DNA of 64,000 bases from positions 108,375,141 to 108,439,140 of the forward strand of contig CM043942.1 in the NCBI GenBank assembly GCA_014529385.2, read 5' to 3'. Of the stretch, positions 11,605-23,352 are shown piece after piece; position 1 is the first letter of the stretch; every line of letters starts with the position of its first letter. The notes below the pieces were generated by a model that saw only the letters and a list, made by a program, of their open reading frames with translations, was not told where the DNA came from and did not search any database. The DNA is from Adiantum capillus-veneris (taxonomy: Eukaryota; Streptophyta; Polypodiopsida; Polypodiales; Pteridaceae). The position numbers and the translations under genes were made by a program.

Positions 11605-13102
11605 CCTTTTGTTGGATCTTCTTCTTTCCTATTGTAGACTCCTCCATGAGTACTTCAGGTGGAGACGCTCCTTGTGTCGGGGTTTTTTGGGAAGGCATTG
11701 AGTCACTTCTTCCCCCACTTCTAGAAGCTCTTTTTGATGGTCCTTCATCAGCATTCTCACGCCTGTGCTTTTCTTCTACAATAGCCTCATTTTGTTGGCA
11801 TTTTGTAATGTAGGCATGCACTGACAAGGAGTCCACTGGATCATTCTATCCCGTTTCTAGACGTACGCAATCACCTGCTTCATGTAGAATCTCTTTTGTA
11901 AGCTTTCCCATTTTAGCTAATTGCATGACATTTGGCCAAATTTGACCATGATGGTCATTCACCTCTTCATCACTAAGATGCTCAATTTTTACTCCATAAG
12001 TAGCTGCCTCAACTGAAGAGCTAGCATGGTTAGTTGCCATATCTTCAACTAAGGTTTGCATTCCCCCCTTCCCAAAGTTAGTTCTCAAGGGTAGACCTGT
12101 CTCTCTTAAGTGGATTTTACCATCCTTAGAAAAGACAACATCTTTTGACAAAGCATCACTAAAATCATCACAATCCCTTCTTACATGGTGTGTACTATCA
12201 CACCAAATACATCTATTAACAAACCCTTCTTTGGGCTATTGTCTTTGCCTAAGAAGTGGCCCTGATGGTGTGACTTTTTCTTCAAGCTTTGCAAGCTTCA
12301 CCTTCAAGTCACCCATTCCCTTCACAAGTTCATCTAGTATAGACTCATCAAACTGAGGAGCTATATAAGTAGGCATTACCATTTTGTCAAAAGTTGAGGT
12401 TGAAGGACTTGTAGTGTTTACTACCATCTTGTCCCTTCTTCTTTGTCGTTTGGCAAGCAACGAGACAACACCTTCAACTTCATTTCAATCGGTCTCTAGT
12501 CCTTGCTCAACATCTTTATCTTCAAGAAGAAGCTCCAAATTTTCTTGAAACTCTTTACCTGCTTGTAAGAAAAGATCCGTCTTCTCTGCATCTAGTGTGG
12601 CCCTTTCTGTCCTGGTGAGTTGTACATAGCGCCGCTCAAATTTCCTAAGTAGCTCTGTTATTGATAGTCCTTGCTTCGGCTTGACTACCCATTCTAAGAA
12701 TGTCCTTTTGTTCAGTCTCTCCGAGTTCTCCATGAAATATTCCTCCTTTAAAGCTACTTTGAGTTCTTCCCAATTTCTCCTATGCCCATCTTTAATTGCC
12801 TTAACATGCTCCCTAATTTTTGGAGCAACAACTAGCTCAAAGATTTCAATCATCTCACCTTCTGACACACGATGCAGCTCCATCTCCTTCACATAATCGC
12901 GTAAGTACTTGGTTACATATTTTCCATTGAACTGATCCATTATGTTCAAGACCGCTTGTATGGCCTTTGTTGCTGAAATCTCCCTTCTTTCAATAGCATG
13001 TTGTTGTTGCATGAACATTGCAAACTCTTGAAATATTTTCATTGTTGCTGGGTCAAAATGCATACCCTGTTGCTCAACATGATCACCCATTGTTACCCAC
13101 AA
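11588..13102 (-). pseudogene. gypsy-B gag with zinc knuckle, three in-frame stops
   Basis: One frame runs from the ATG at 13102 to 11588 and is broken only by TGA (12485), TAG (12236) and TAG (11846). The first 205 residues resemble retrotransposon gag (NWEELKVALKEEYF, KFERRYVQLTRTERATLD). A knuckle with C-x2-C-x4-H-x4-C spacing (CIWC...HH...C) lies at 12170-12211. Each stop is one C-to-T change from a Gln or Arg codon. Without these stops the frame would be about 500 residues. Confidence 0.8.
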
Positions 13103-13119
13103 ACTCTCACCCTAGCAGT

Positions 13120-13137
13120 TTCACGTCGGGTTCACCA
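13120..13137 (-). other. primer binding site of gypsy-B
   Basis: On minus, TGGTGAACCCGACGTGA lies 6 bp inside the 5' LTR. TGG at the start pairs with the CCA end of a tRNA. I cannot name the tRNA from memory. Confidence 0.65.
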
Positions 13138-13143
13138 AAAATA

Positions 13144-14385
13144 TGTCAAGAAGTTGGCGGTCTTGCCAGGAAGACACCGGGCCTCTTGCTGTGAGAGTTT
13201 GTGAGGAAGCTCAAGGGTTATGAGAAGGAGCTAAGATGTAGATAACATAGCTTCTAGAGCTAAAGAAGAAATGTAGCCAAAGAAGCCACTCACTTTCCCT
13301 TACAAACACACACGTGATGGAGAGAACTCATGAAAGATAGTCAAAACAAAACGAAAATGAAAACATCGAGATTACTATCATATCGTATCATGGGTAGGAT
13401 AAAAGGGTTAATGGATGAGTTAATGATATTTAATTATTGTTATCCAAATAATCTACGGATTGCTCTTTGGAACTGTAGCTTTGTGCTTACTATAATGTAT
13501 ATGTTTTGTCTAGCGATTGGGATTAGTTGTGAGTACAAATCCTCTTGATTCATAATAAAATAACCACATTCACATTAAAAGAGAAGTTATAGTCAATAAT
13601 AGGTAGTATGATGGGATCTGGTGAGAGAAGTATTTCGCTGAGCCTTTCAGGACCAAATAGAAACACTATGCATTGCTGAAAGTGAATCTTTCGACTAATC
13701 CAAATGTTGACCCTAATAGATTGCACCGAATGGAAATGAAAGAAATTGCCTCTATGTGGATTATGGTTATTCATCAATGATATACTTAGTATGTTCAAAG
13801 ATAAAGGTGTGAAAGAAGTGAAAGGAGAAGAAGAAGAGAGTTTCTCTCCCAAGCCCTATTGTTGCCCTTAGGCAATAAGGATACTGCGGGGAGAGAAGTA
13901 CCTGTAGCAAGGAGATTCTAGAGTTTGTGGAAGAGAATGAGAACCTTAAGAGAGAGAGATGCTTGTGAAAGATGAAGATATTGTTACTAACCTTGTGCAC
14001 ATAATTGTTTGGCGCAAGAAGGTTGTGCCCGATACATTGACAAGATTGCTACTTGAATACATGAGAGCAATCATCACCACCTTAATGGAGAGAGAAGATG
14101 AGACAAGACTTCAGCCTTTCTTCAAGGGAAAGTATGGCACTAAGATGAGTGTGTCACTATGGAATGGAGCTATTCTCACTCACTCATAAATTTCCCCCAA
14201 TGAAGAGAAGGTTGCCCTTTTTATAGGTGAGGGAGCCATGTTTTACATAATCACTTGATTAGGCTAAAGAATTAGCCCAAATCAAATGTTCTTTGGATAT
14301 TTCTTAAAATGGGTAATATTAGGACTCAAAATATCATGAAATTCAGCATTTTTGGTCGTCGAAGCTCCATATGGGTGTATGATGT
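13144..14385 (-). repeat. 5' LTR of gypsy-B, truncated by copia-1
   Basis: It matches 5172-6412 base for base apart from scattered substitutions and single-base gaps. Homology stops at 14385, where copia-1 leader sequence begins. The remaining 735 bp of the LTR are not found on the far side of copia-1. Confidence 0.85.
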
Positions 14386-14647
14386 TCGCAGGTCGACAAA
14401 TACTTCGGGAAAGCTCATAGAGCTTGGTCTGCTAAGATTTTCGGTTTGGGCTCATTTCGGCCTCCGTTTCCACTACAGGCAGGTCTACACATGCAATTTT
14501 GTCATTTTGTGTAGAATTTCTGTCAGTGCCATTTTCTGGATAACAGGTTCCTTATAGTCTTCTACCGTTTGTGCTATATAGCACGTGTTGTTCTCACTCC
14601 GTTTCTTCTATTTTTGGGCAGTTTTCAGATCAGGTGCAACATTTACC

Positions 14648-15735
14648 ATGGCTGACAACAACAACACAGATGTGTTCAAGATGTTTGCTACTGAGGACAG
14701 GTTGGATGGGGACAATTACCCTATGTGGGCTTATAGGATGCAACATGTTCTTGTGTCAAAGGGTGTCTGGAATATTGTGCAGGGCATTGATGTACGTCTT
14801 GGTTCTAAGGATGTAGGCGATGTTGAGGATGGTGCAGGTCTTGCTGCAAGGATTGCTGCTGTTAGAGTTGTTTTGCCTACAGCAGAACAAGCTTGTTGGG
14901 ATGTTAAGGATGCATAGGCTCATGCATTGATTGCGTTGTCTGTGAAGCGCACCATTGTTCCTCACATCCATTCAGCAAAATCTACAAAACAGGCTTGGGA
15001 TATTTTGGCTGGTCTTTTTGCAAGTCAAAATGAGGCTAAAATTGCTTTGCTGTGTAAAGAGCTGGAGTCGAAGATTATGCATGAGGAAGATGATATGGAC
15101 ACTTTCCTTGCTAGTGTCAAGGATATCAATGAGCAACTTATTTCTGCAGGAGGTGAAGTCATTTCATATAGTTCCCTTGTGCAGACTGTTCTTGATGCCT
15201 TACCAGATTCTTACCAGACTTTTGCTAGTACTTGGAGACTTATAACCCAAGGAAATCCAGAAGTTGTCAAGTTTGATGCATTATGCACATTGTTGTCGCA
15301 AGAGTCACTTTCCAGAAAAAATAGGACTAGGCAGCGTGCAGTTGAACATGCTTTTATTGCTTCTCAAAGAAAGGGTGGTAACAGCAATGCATCCACTTCT
15401 TATGGTTCTGTTGCAAGAGTGGCAAAAATTCTGCTCCTAATGCTTCTGCTGACAGCACTTTGTTTGGCAATTCCGGTGATAAGGGCAAAAAGAAGATGCG
15501 TTGCCATTATTGTAAAGCTAATGATCACTTGATCAAGTCGTGTCCTAAGTTGAAGGCCAAAGAGGCTAAGAAGAAAGAGGGTGGTTCCACAACAAATGTT
15601 GGTTCCACTACAAATGCAGCCATTATTGAGTCTTCTGTGAAAGGAGACTGTGATGCTGATGTTGATGAAGAATGGGCTTTTAGGGCAGAGTGCACTTACA
15701 ATCCTATTGTCCATGATGCATGCTTGTCAGTTGTT
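14648..15735 (+). pseudogene. copia-1 gag with zinc knuckle
   Basis: It begins at ATG 14648 (MADNNNTDVFKMFATEDRL), then LDGDNYPMWAYRMQ typical of copia gag amino ends. A TAG at 14915 interrupts, and the same frame resumes as a gag core (AWDILAGLFASQNEAKIALL...) to about 15410. A frameshift there is followed by a basic stretch and a CHYCKANDHLIKSC knuckle (C-x2-C-x4-H-x4-C) at about 15500-15541. Confidence 0.85.
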
Positions 15736-16885
15736 TGCTGCAGATTCACATGTGTGGTATTTCGACAGTGGTGCTACAAAGCACATTACCTCACATGGTG
15801 AATTGTTTACCTCTCTCGAGTCTGTCCCTCATGGGAATTTAGTCACTTGTGGCAACAATGCCTCTTATCCAGTTCAGAGAGGTGGAAAGATTGTGCTTAC
15901 TGCTGCTAATGGTAGTTCTTTCACACTTGTTGATGCACTTTATGTACCTGGGATCAAGAAGAATCTCTTGTCTATATCCGCACTTGCTATACTTGGACTT
16001 CTAGTCAAATTTGTGGATGACACATGTACAGTTCATGATCTCAGTTTTGGTGATGAAATTGTTGCATCTGGCCTTTTGTGCCGTGGGTTGTATAAGCTCA
16101 CTTTGTATGACAAGTGTGGACAAAATTTTGCAAATGCTGTTGCAGATTCAAGGGATATTTCAGATGCAAAACTTTGGCATTCACATTTTGGTCATCTGAA
16201 TTTTGCCAGTTTGTTGCGTTTGCAGAAATCTGATATGGTTGCTTCTTTGCCACCTCTTGAAGCACGTGTCAAACATGTTTGTGAAGGCTGTATTTTGGGT
16301 AAGATACAGCGTTCTAAGTTTCCAAAGGATGGTTTAGTTCGGGCCACATGTAGGTTGAAACTTGTGCATAGTGATGTTTGTGGGCCCATGTAATTTTCGT
16401 TTTTGGGCAATTACAGTACTTCGTGACTTTCATTAATGATTACTCCAGGCATGCATGGGTATTTCCGCTTTAAGCGAAGTCCGAAGTTTTTATGTGCTTC
16501 AAACAATTTCTGGCTATGGATGAAAATGTCTCAAAATGTACTATGGGCACCCTCCGTTCCGATCGAGGGAGGGAGCATATGTCGTGGGATAAAACACCAA
16601 TGTACATTGCCTTATACACCTCAGCAAAATGGTTTTGTTGAGAGGAAAAACAGGTCACTAACGGAAATGGCACGATGTATGGTCAAAAGTCAAGCTCTGT
16701 TGCATTCTTTTTGGCTTGAGGCCATCATGTGTGCCACTTATGTACTTAACAGGTGTCCTACGAAAGCTTTGCAGTCTATTACTCCATATGAAGCATGGCA
16801 TGATGGAAAGCCTTCTATGAGCACATGCGTGTTTCTGGCTGTTTGGCATATGCTTTTGTACCGTGCAACGCAGAAAATTGGATGA
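15650..16885 (+). pseudogene. copia-1 protease and integrase, broken
   Basis: The protease site is WYFDSGATKHIT, followed by VDALYVPGIKKNLLS. The integrase zinc region (LWHSHFGHLN...CEGCILGK) follows, then the start of the core (HSDVCGPM) at a TAG near 16391. The rest of the core is scrambled between 16395 and 16600. TPQQNGFVERKNRS, the third acidic site, is readable at about 16618-16660, followed by WLEAIMCATYVLNRCPTKAL. Confidence 0.8.
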
Positions 16886-18897
16886 TAAGGCTATCAAATG
16901 TATATGTGTTGGTGATAGTGCTGAAAGCAAAGGTTACAGGTTGTATCATCCGCAAACAAAACGTACTCTGGTTTCACGGGATGTAGTGTTTGTGGAAGAT
17001 TTTGTTCATCCCTTGCTGTCATGTACTAGAGACAGTAATGTAAGCTCACAGGACATTTATGACACTTTGTTGCCTCTTTTCAGTGGTGGAAATACGAATG
17101 TAAGTTCCAATGAGTCAAATGTACAGCCTATGGGGGTTTCTAAAAATGTTACAGATCAGCCTATTACTGATGCAGATGTACATGATGTACTTGATGAGGA
17201 AAGGGCTGAAAATGAGCCGGCTAGAGGTATGCCAAAATGGCTAGTGCATACTTTGCGTGACAGTAAATTGGATGCACCTTTGTCTAGTCGTACTCGTTCA
17301 GGCTCTCGCCATGCATCTTATGCATCAGATTGTTATGCTTTGGGTGTGTCTAGTTTACATGATGTTGAGGAGCCTCTATCTTTTGATGAAGCACAAAATT
17401 CAGTCAATTGGATGGCTGCCATGCAATCAAAATATGATGCACTTATAGAAAATGACACATGGACTTTATGTGATTTGCCTCCTGGCAAAAAAGCCATTGG
17501 TACGAAGTGGGTTTACAAGTTGAAACGTAAGCCGGATGGTGAGATCGATCGCCATAAGTCTCGACTTGTTGCAAAGGGTTATGCACAGCAAAAAGGCATA
17601 GATTATGAAGAGACTTTTGCTCCCACTTGTCGTATGACTACTGTGCGTTTTCTATGTGCATTGGCAGCTCATTTGGTTGGGATGTACATCAATCAGACAT
17701 TGTTACTACTTTCTTGAATGGTGACATATTTGAGGAAGTTTATGTAATGCAGCCTCGCGGTTTTGTCATAAAAGGACAAGAGGAAAAAGTGTGCAAATGT
17801 AAGAAGTCTTTGTATGGGTTGAAGCAATCTCCTCATGCTTGGTATGAGAAAGCTGACACTCATTTGGTTAAACGAGGCTTTCGTAACAGTCCAACAGAAA
17901 GCACATTGTATGTAAAGCCTGAGGATGATGTACTTCTCATTGTGGTTCTTTATGTCAATGATTTGTTGATCACTAGACCAAATGAGAGACATATTGCTGA
18001 ATTTAAGGCTGATTTGAATGCTACTTTGAAGATGAAAGATTTGGGGCTATTGCATCATTATTTGGGTATACAGTTTAAGCAGTGTGATGGTGGTATTGCC
18101 TTGTGTCAAAAAAGTTACATAGAGACATTGCTATGTAAGTTTGGACTTGAGGATTGCAAACCTATTGCCACTCCCATGGAAATAGGTTTGAAGTTGAGTC
18201 TACATGATGTTGGTGATCCTACTGATGTCACTCTTTACCAAACTATTGTTGGCTGCCTCATTTATGTATGCAACACGAGGCCAGATATTCAGTTTGCAGT
18301 CTCACAGGTCAGCAGATTCATGCATAGCCCAGGGTGCAAGCTGTCAAGAGGATTTTCCGCTACCTTAGTGGCACTTTACACCTTGGCTTGTTTTATCCCA
18401 AGGGGGGATCATTGCCGCCAGATTTACATGCTTTTTCGGACTCAGATTGGGCTGGTTGTTTTGACACACGAGTGTCCACAAGTGGTTTTTGTTTCATGCT
18501 TGGCAGTTCATGTATATCATGGTTGAGCAAGAAGCAACCTATTGTGACCACTTCAAGTTGTGAGGCTGAGTACAGGGCAATCTTCACAGCTACGGTTGAG
18601 TGTGTATGGCTCAGACGCCTTATGGATGATTTGGGCGTTGGACAGGACTCTGCCAACACTATCTACACTGACAGTCAGAGTGCATTGGTAGTTACGAGGA
18701 ACCTAGTTTTTCATGCTCGCACAAAGCACATTGACGTGCATTACCACTATGTCAGGGAGAGGCTCTCAGCAGGAGAGATCAGCTTGGCTTATGTGCCAAC
18801 ACAGGACAACCTTGCAGATCTTTTCACAAAGGCATTGTCTCGTGAGAAGCTTGAATCTTTTCGGAAATCTTTGGGCTTACTCCCTTTTGTGGACTGA
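16863..18897 (+). pseudogene. copia-1 integrase tail, reverse transcriptase and RNase H
   Basis: The frame 16863-17717 carries the integrase tail, a variable linker, and the polymerase start (GTKWVYKLKRKPDGEIDRHK). A frameshift near 17675 leads into 17627-18526 (FLNGDIFEEVYV, LYGLKQSPHAWYEKA). The catalytic motif is YVND instead of YVDD. A further shift near 18340 leads to RNase H (FSDSDWAGCF, SSCEAEYRAIF, YTDSQSALVV). The protein ends LLPFVD at 18897. Confidence 0.85.
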
Positions 18898-19014
18898 TCA
18901 GCTTGGCTTATGTGCCAACACAGGACAACCTTGCAAATTTTTTCACAAAGGCATTGTCTCATGAGAAGATTGAATCTTTTCGCAAATCTTTGGGCTTACT
19001 CCCCTTTGTGGATT
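18777..19014 (+). repeat. 119-bp tandem duplication at the end of copia-1 pol
   Basis: Units 18777-18895 and 18896-19014 repeat the last codons of RNase H, with GATC at each junction. The copies differ at several bases. The second unit lies after the stop codon and is not translated. Copia-2 has one unit. Confidence 0.9.
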
Positions 19015-19091
19015 GATCATGTCCTTAGGGCATGGCACTTCCCTTTACTCATGTGCCAGCTCTCGTTCACCGCATCACTCCAGGGGGGATT

Positions 19092-19318
19092 TGTTACCAT
19101 ATACATGTGGTAGTGATGTGTGTGAACACACTAGGACCGCTGAGGCATTTTTTCCCTCTTTAGGAGGTTTTTCCCCTCGTGCATTGTATATACGCCCATC
19201 ACTCTAGGGCTATCTATCTTTCCATTACACACTAAGTAACGCACTCTCTATTGTGTGCCTTGAGCTTCCTTCGTCTTCTCCAAGCTGTGTGCAGTTCTTG
19301 GCAACCTTAATTCCAACA
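19092..19318 (+). repeat. 3' LTR of copia-1 (227 bp)
   Basis: It opens TGTTACCATA and ends TTCCAACA, the same length as the copia-2 LTRs. A polypurine tract (CAGGGGGGAT) lies just before it at 19081-19090. It contains the TCTTTAGGAGG block common to this family. Confidence 0.9.
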
Positions 19319-20045
19319 GGGGATGTGAAGGGAGGGAGATATGTCTAAAGAGTTCAATGCATTTTTGGCTAGTCATGGGATAAAGCACCAATGTAAGTGC
19401 CATATAATCCTCTGAAAAATGGTGTTGCAAAAATAAAAAATAGGTGATTTATGGAGATGGCAGTATGGTCAAAAGTCAAGCTTTGCCACATGCGTTTTGT
19501 CTTGAGGGTGTCATGTGTGCTACGTATGTACTAAATAGGTGTTGATATCTATTAGTTCCATAAGAGGCTTGGTATGGCAAGAATCCATCCATTGGTCATT
19601 TGCATGTATTTGGTCACTTGGCTTATGATTTAGTGCCTAAGAAACAATGAAATTTTCTGGATAATAAGACTATGAAATGGATTTTTGCTAGATATAATCT
19701 AAAAAGAAAAGGTTACAGGTTGTATCATCCACAAAAAAGTGTATCTTGATTAATCAATATGTTTTTTTTGTGGAAGATACAATTTATAAGAAGACAAATA
19801 TGAGGTCACAAAATGTATATGATACATTGTTGCCTCTATTCAATGGTGGGAGTACAAGGTAAGTCCTAATGAGGCAAATGTGTAGCCTATGCATGCTTCA
19901 AATGATGTTGTAGATTAATCATTTTTTGATGTAGATATACAAGATAAAATTAATGAGGATATGGATGAAAATGAGCAAGCTAGACATATGCAAAGATGGC
20001 TAAATCCTTGCATGATAGTAAATTGGGTGCACCTTTGTCTATTTT
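19319..20045 (+). pseudogene. older copia fragment (copia-3), integrase to linker
   Basis: Decayed sequence that follows the order of copia-1 from about 16560 to 17290: the integrase part, the region before reverse transcriptase, and the linker (GCACCTTTGTCTA near 20030). It is full of stops and small gaps and clearly older than copia-1. Copia-1 may have inserted here, but with its 5' end missing this cannot be shown. Confidence 0.7.
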
Positions 20046-20256
20046 TGAGAAATTGTGGTCCTTACTTGAGAGTGGTTATATAGTTTAAGATTATTATTAA
20101 AACATAGCTATGAGCATAATAGTTTGAAGTTCAAATCCAATGGTGTGCGCATGCTACTGTTGTGGGAGAGAATGTTCCATCCTCACAACTTATATGTACA
20201 TTTGAGCTTATGAAGATCTCTTCTCAAGAGGAAATAAAAGAACTCTTTTTGTGCTA
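20046..20256 (+). other. short unassigned stretch
   Basis: AT-rich sequence between a copia and a gypsy remnant. I see no gene or repeat; it may be decayed gypsy sequence upstream of the polymerase. Confidence 0.3.
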
Positions 20257-22192
20257 CTCACTATTGACATTTTTTGTCAAATGTTGATAATTTTTTAAAT
20301 GACAATTCCTCAACTCTGCTTACTTCTCTTTCTTCTCTTCCAACTATGGCTACTTCTCTCTTACTAGAACAAGAAAATGCTTCTAATAAGTTAAAAGATT
20401 TATTAATGGAATACAAAGATGTATTCCCTAATGATATTCCACAAGGGTTATCAGCGACACATGTTGTGCAACATGGCATAGACGTGGTTGCAGTAAGCCC
20501 GTAAGTAAACCACCCTACAAAATGAGTCATTCTAAAGTCGCCGAGGTGGAACATTAGCTTGTTGACTATCTCAATACACGGTTTATACAACTCAGTTCTT
20601 CACGATGGGCCTCTCCCATCTTACTGGTGAAGGAAAAAGATGGTAGTATACACATGTGTGTACATGGACTGAGTGCATCTATCGTTAAGAACAAGTATCT
20701 GTTGCCGAGGGTGGATGCGTTATTTGATAAACTCACCCGTGATCGTATCTTTACAAAGATAGACTTGTGGTCAAGGTATCATCAAGTACGTATTAGGCTT
20801 GCTAATCTACCCAAAATTGAATTCCAAATAGGGTTTGAACATTATAAGTTTTTGGCTATGCCCTTTGATTTGACCAATGCACCAATAACTTTCGTGATGC
20901 TTATGGACAGTGTTTTGAAACCATATCTGGCAAGTTTGTTATCATTTTTATCGATGAAAATCTAGTGTATAGTGCCTTTGAGGAAAAAAATTACTGGTGA
21001 AGGAAAAAGATGGTAGTATACACATGTGTGTACATGGACTGAGTGCAGCTATAGTTAAGAACAAGTATCTGTTGGCCGAGGGTGGATGAATTATTTGATA
21101 AAATCACCCGTGCTTGTATCTTTACAAAGATAGACTTGTGGTCAAGGTATCATCAAGTACGGCTTGCTAATCTATCCAAAATTGAATTCCAAATAGGGTT
21201 TGAACATTATAAGTTTTTGGTTATGCCCTTTGATTTGACCAATGCACCAATAACTTTCGTGATGCTTATGGACAGTGTTTTGAAACCATATCTGGCAAGT
21301 TTGTTATCATTTTTATCGATGAAAATCTAGTGTATAGTGCCTTTGAGGAAAAACACTTACAACATTTGAAGCAGATGTTTGAATTGTTACGAGAATATAA
21401 GGTATATGCCAAGGAATCAAAGTGTGATTTTCTCAAGGAGAAAATTCACTATTTAGGGCATCCAATTTTAGTTGGCGGGCTACATATGGATAAATCCAAA
21501 GTGGATAACATTAGGAGGTGTCCTTCTTCAAAAAATTTAGAAGAGTTGCAGATTTTGTTGGGATTTGTAAGTCTTTACCAAAGGTTCATTAAAAACTATG
21601 CTTATATTGTTGTTTTGATGACGGACCAGCTGAAAGCCAAGGGGAAAACCTTTCTGTGGGGAGAATCTCAACAACAAATTTTTTATCCTCTCAAGGGTGC
21701 ATTAGCTACATATCCTATTTTAGCTATTGTGAATACTTTGAACATGTTTGTATTAGAAAAAGATGCTAGTAACCATGCTATTGGAGTAGTCCTTCTGTAG
21801 GAGGTAACGCCAATTTCATCTAGAAGCAAGAAGCTTGATTTTGCAGAACAAAATTATTCTTCTTATAAAGAGAACTCTATGAGATAAATATCTGCTTTGA
21901 AAATGTGGTGAAATTATTTGTATGGAGCTCAATTTGAGATTGTGTTTGTCCATGAAGATATAAAATATTTTACACAACAAATATATTTGAAGGGTCGAAA
22001 GGCTAGGTGGGCTAAGATTCTTCAGGAGTATGATGCAAAGCTTCAATATTGTAAAGGACAATACAAAGTGGTAGTTGATGATCTTAGTCGTACGCTTGAG
22101 TCCAGTTCTCTTCTTTTCATTGAGCTTTGAGGTGAGTTTTTGGACTTCAAAATGTGCTGCCATGTGAAAATGAGGGATCCTTCTTACTGCAA
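20257..22192 (+). pseudogene. gypsy-C remnant: reverse transcriptase and RNase H
   Basis: Related to gypsy-D. The pre-polymerase part (MEYKDVFPNDIPQGL...VQHGIDVV) is at 20400-20500, the polymerase at 20627-20965 and again at 21082-21330, the thumb and RNase H start at 21330-21800 (IHYLGHPILVGGLHMD, FVLEKDASNHAIGVVLL), and the RNase H end at 21918-22130. The polymerase motif reads FIDE, so the second catalytic Asp is Glu. No LTR is seen, and integrase is missing. Confidence 0.8.
20621..21352 (+). repeat. tandem duplication (about 370 bp) within gypsy-C polymerase
   Basis: Units begin TTACTGGTGAAGG at 20621 and 20991 and repeat the palm region. The second unit lacks 6 bases near 21160. The duplication breaks the frame. 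Confidence 0.9.
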
Positions 22193-22430
22193 TGTTGGTA
22201 GTATTGGAAATAGGGTTGCAAGGAAACACACACAGCTTGGAGAAGACAAAGAAGCTCAAGGCGCGCAACAAAAATTATGTATTTCTTAGTGCACAATGAA
22301 AGGTAAGTTAGCCCTAGAGTGATGGGCATATAAACAATGCATGGGGGAAAAAACCTCCTAGTGAGGGAAAACATTCCTTGGTACTCCTAAGTGTGTTCAC
22401 ATACATCCCTACCACATATGTATGGTAACA
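22193..22430 (-). repeat. 3' LTR of copia-4
   Basis: The reverse complement matches the 227-bp LTR of copia-1 and copia-2 from end to end, including GTAACA at one edge, with an extra 9 bases near 22200 and scattered changes. The polypurine tract complement (AATCCCCCTTGGGAG) follows at 22431. Confidence 0.8.
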
Positions 22431-22620
22431 AATCCCCCTTGGGAGTGATGCAATGAACAAGAGCTGACACATAGAGTATAGGGAAGTTCCATGCCCTGAG
22501 GACATGATCATTCTATAAAGGGGAGTAAGCCCAAAGCTTTGCAAAAATCTTGAAACTTCTCATGAGAAAATATCTTTATGAAAAGATTTACAAGGTTTTC
22601 TTGTGTTGGCATATAAGCCA

Positions 22621-23352
22621 AGCTAATCTCTCTTGTTGAGAGTCTCTCTTTGACATAGTGATAATGCACCTCAATGTGCTTTGTGTGAGCATGAAAAAAT
22701 TGGGCTCCTTGCAACTGCCAATGCGCTTTGACTGTCACTGTAGATGATGTTGGCAGTGTTCTGTCCAAGCTAATTTCTCCAGTTGAGAGTCTCTCTGTGA
22801 CATAGTGATAATACACCTCAATGTGCTTTGTGTGAGCATGAAAAATTGGGCTCCTTGCAACTGCCAATGTGCTTTGACTGTCAGTGTAGATGATGTTGCC
22901 AGTGTTCTGTCCAAGCTAATCTCTCATGCTGAGAGCCTCTCTCTGACATAATGATAATGCACCTCAATGTGCTTTGTGTGAGCATGAAAAACTAGGTTCC
23001 TTGCAACTGCCAATGCGCTTTGATTGTTAGTGTAGATGATGTTGGCAGTGTTCTATCCAATCTAATCTCTCTTGTTGAGAGTCTCTCTCTGACATAGTGA
23101 TAATGCACAGCAATGTGCTTTGTGTGAGCATGAAAATCTGTGTTTCTTGCAACTACTAATGCGCTTTGACTATCAGTGTAGATGGTGTTGGCAGTGTTCT
23201 ATCCAAGCTAATCTCCCCTACAGAGAGTCTCTCTTTGACATAGTGATAATGTGCCTCAATGTGCTTTATGTGAGCATGAAAAGCTGGGTTCCTTGCAACT
23301 ACCAATGCGCTTGGCTGTCAGTGTAGATGATGTTGGCAGTGTTCTGTCCAAC
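22621..23352 (-). repeat. five-copy 146-bp tandem array made from copia-4 RNase H
   Basis: Units start at about 22621, 22768, 22914, 23060 and 23206, giving periods of 147, 146, 146 and 146. Each unit contains the RNase H end (HTKHIEVHYHYV and the DSQ region on minus). 146 is not a multiple of three, so the frame changes at every unit and the array cannot encode a repeated protein. Copies differ at several bases each. Intact relatives have one copy. Confidence 0.9.

Larger units (their letters stand above)
5172..14385 (-). mobile_element. near-complete Ty3/gypsy retrotransposon (gypsy-B), minus strand
   Basis: Direct repeats begin at 5172 and 13144 and share about 1.24 kb at high identity. 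Between them, on minus, lie gag with a zinc knuckle, protease, reverse transcriptase, RNase H and integrase in gypsy order. A tRNA-type primer site sits 6 bp inside the right LTR and a polypurine tract adjoins the left LTR. The right LTR is cut at 14385, where copia-1 sequence begins, so the target duplication cannot be checked. Every coding block contains stops or frameshifts, and the catalytic sites of reverse transcriptase and integrase are altered, so the copy is dead. Confidence 0.9.
14386..19318 (+). mobile_element. Ty1/copia retrotransposon copia-1, lacking its 5' LTR
   Basis: A plus-strand copia element (gag, protease, integrase, reverse transcriptase, RNase H, 3' LTR) closely related to copia-2 at 46390-50828. 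It starts at GCAGGTCGAC, a few bases 3' of where the primer site should be; the 5' LTR and primer site are gone. The leader 14386-14647 is noncoding. Several frameshifts, a TAG in gag and a YVND polymerase site make it inactive. It directly joins the gypsy-B LTR on the left and an older copia fragment on the right. Confidence 0.9.
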
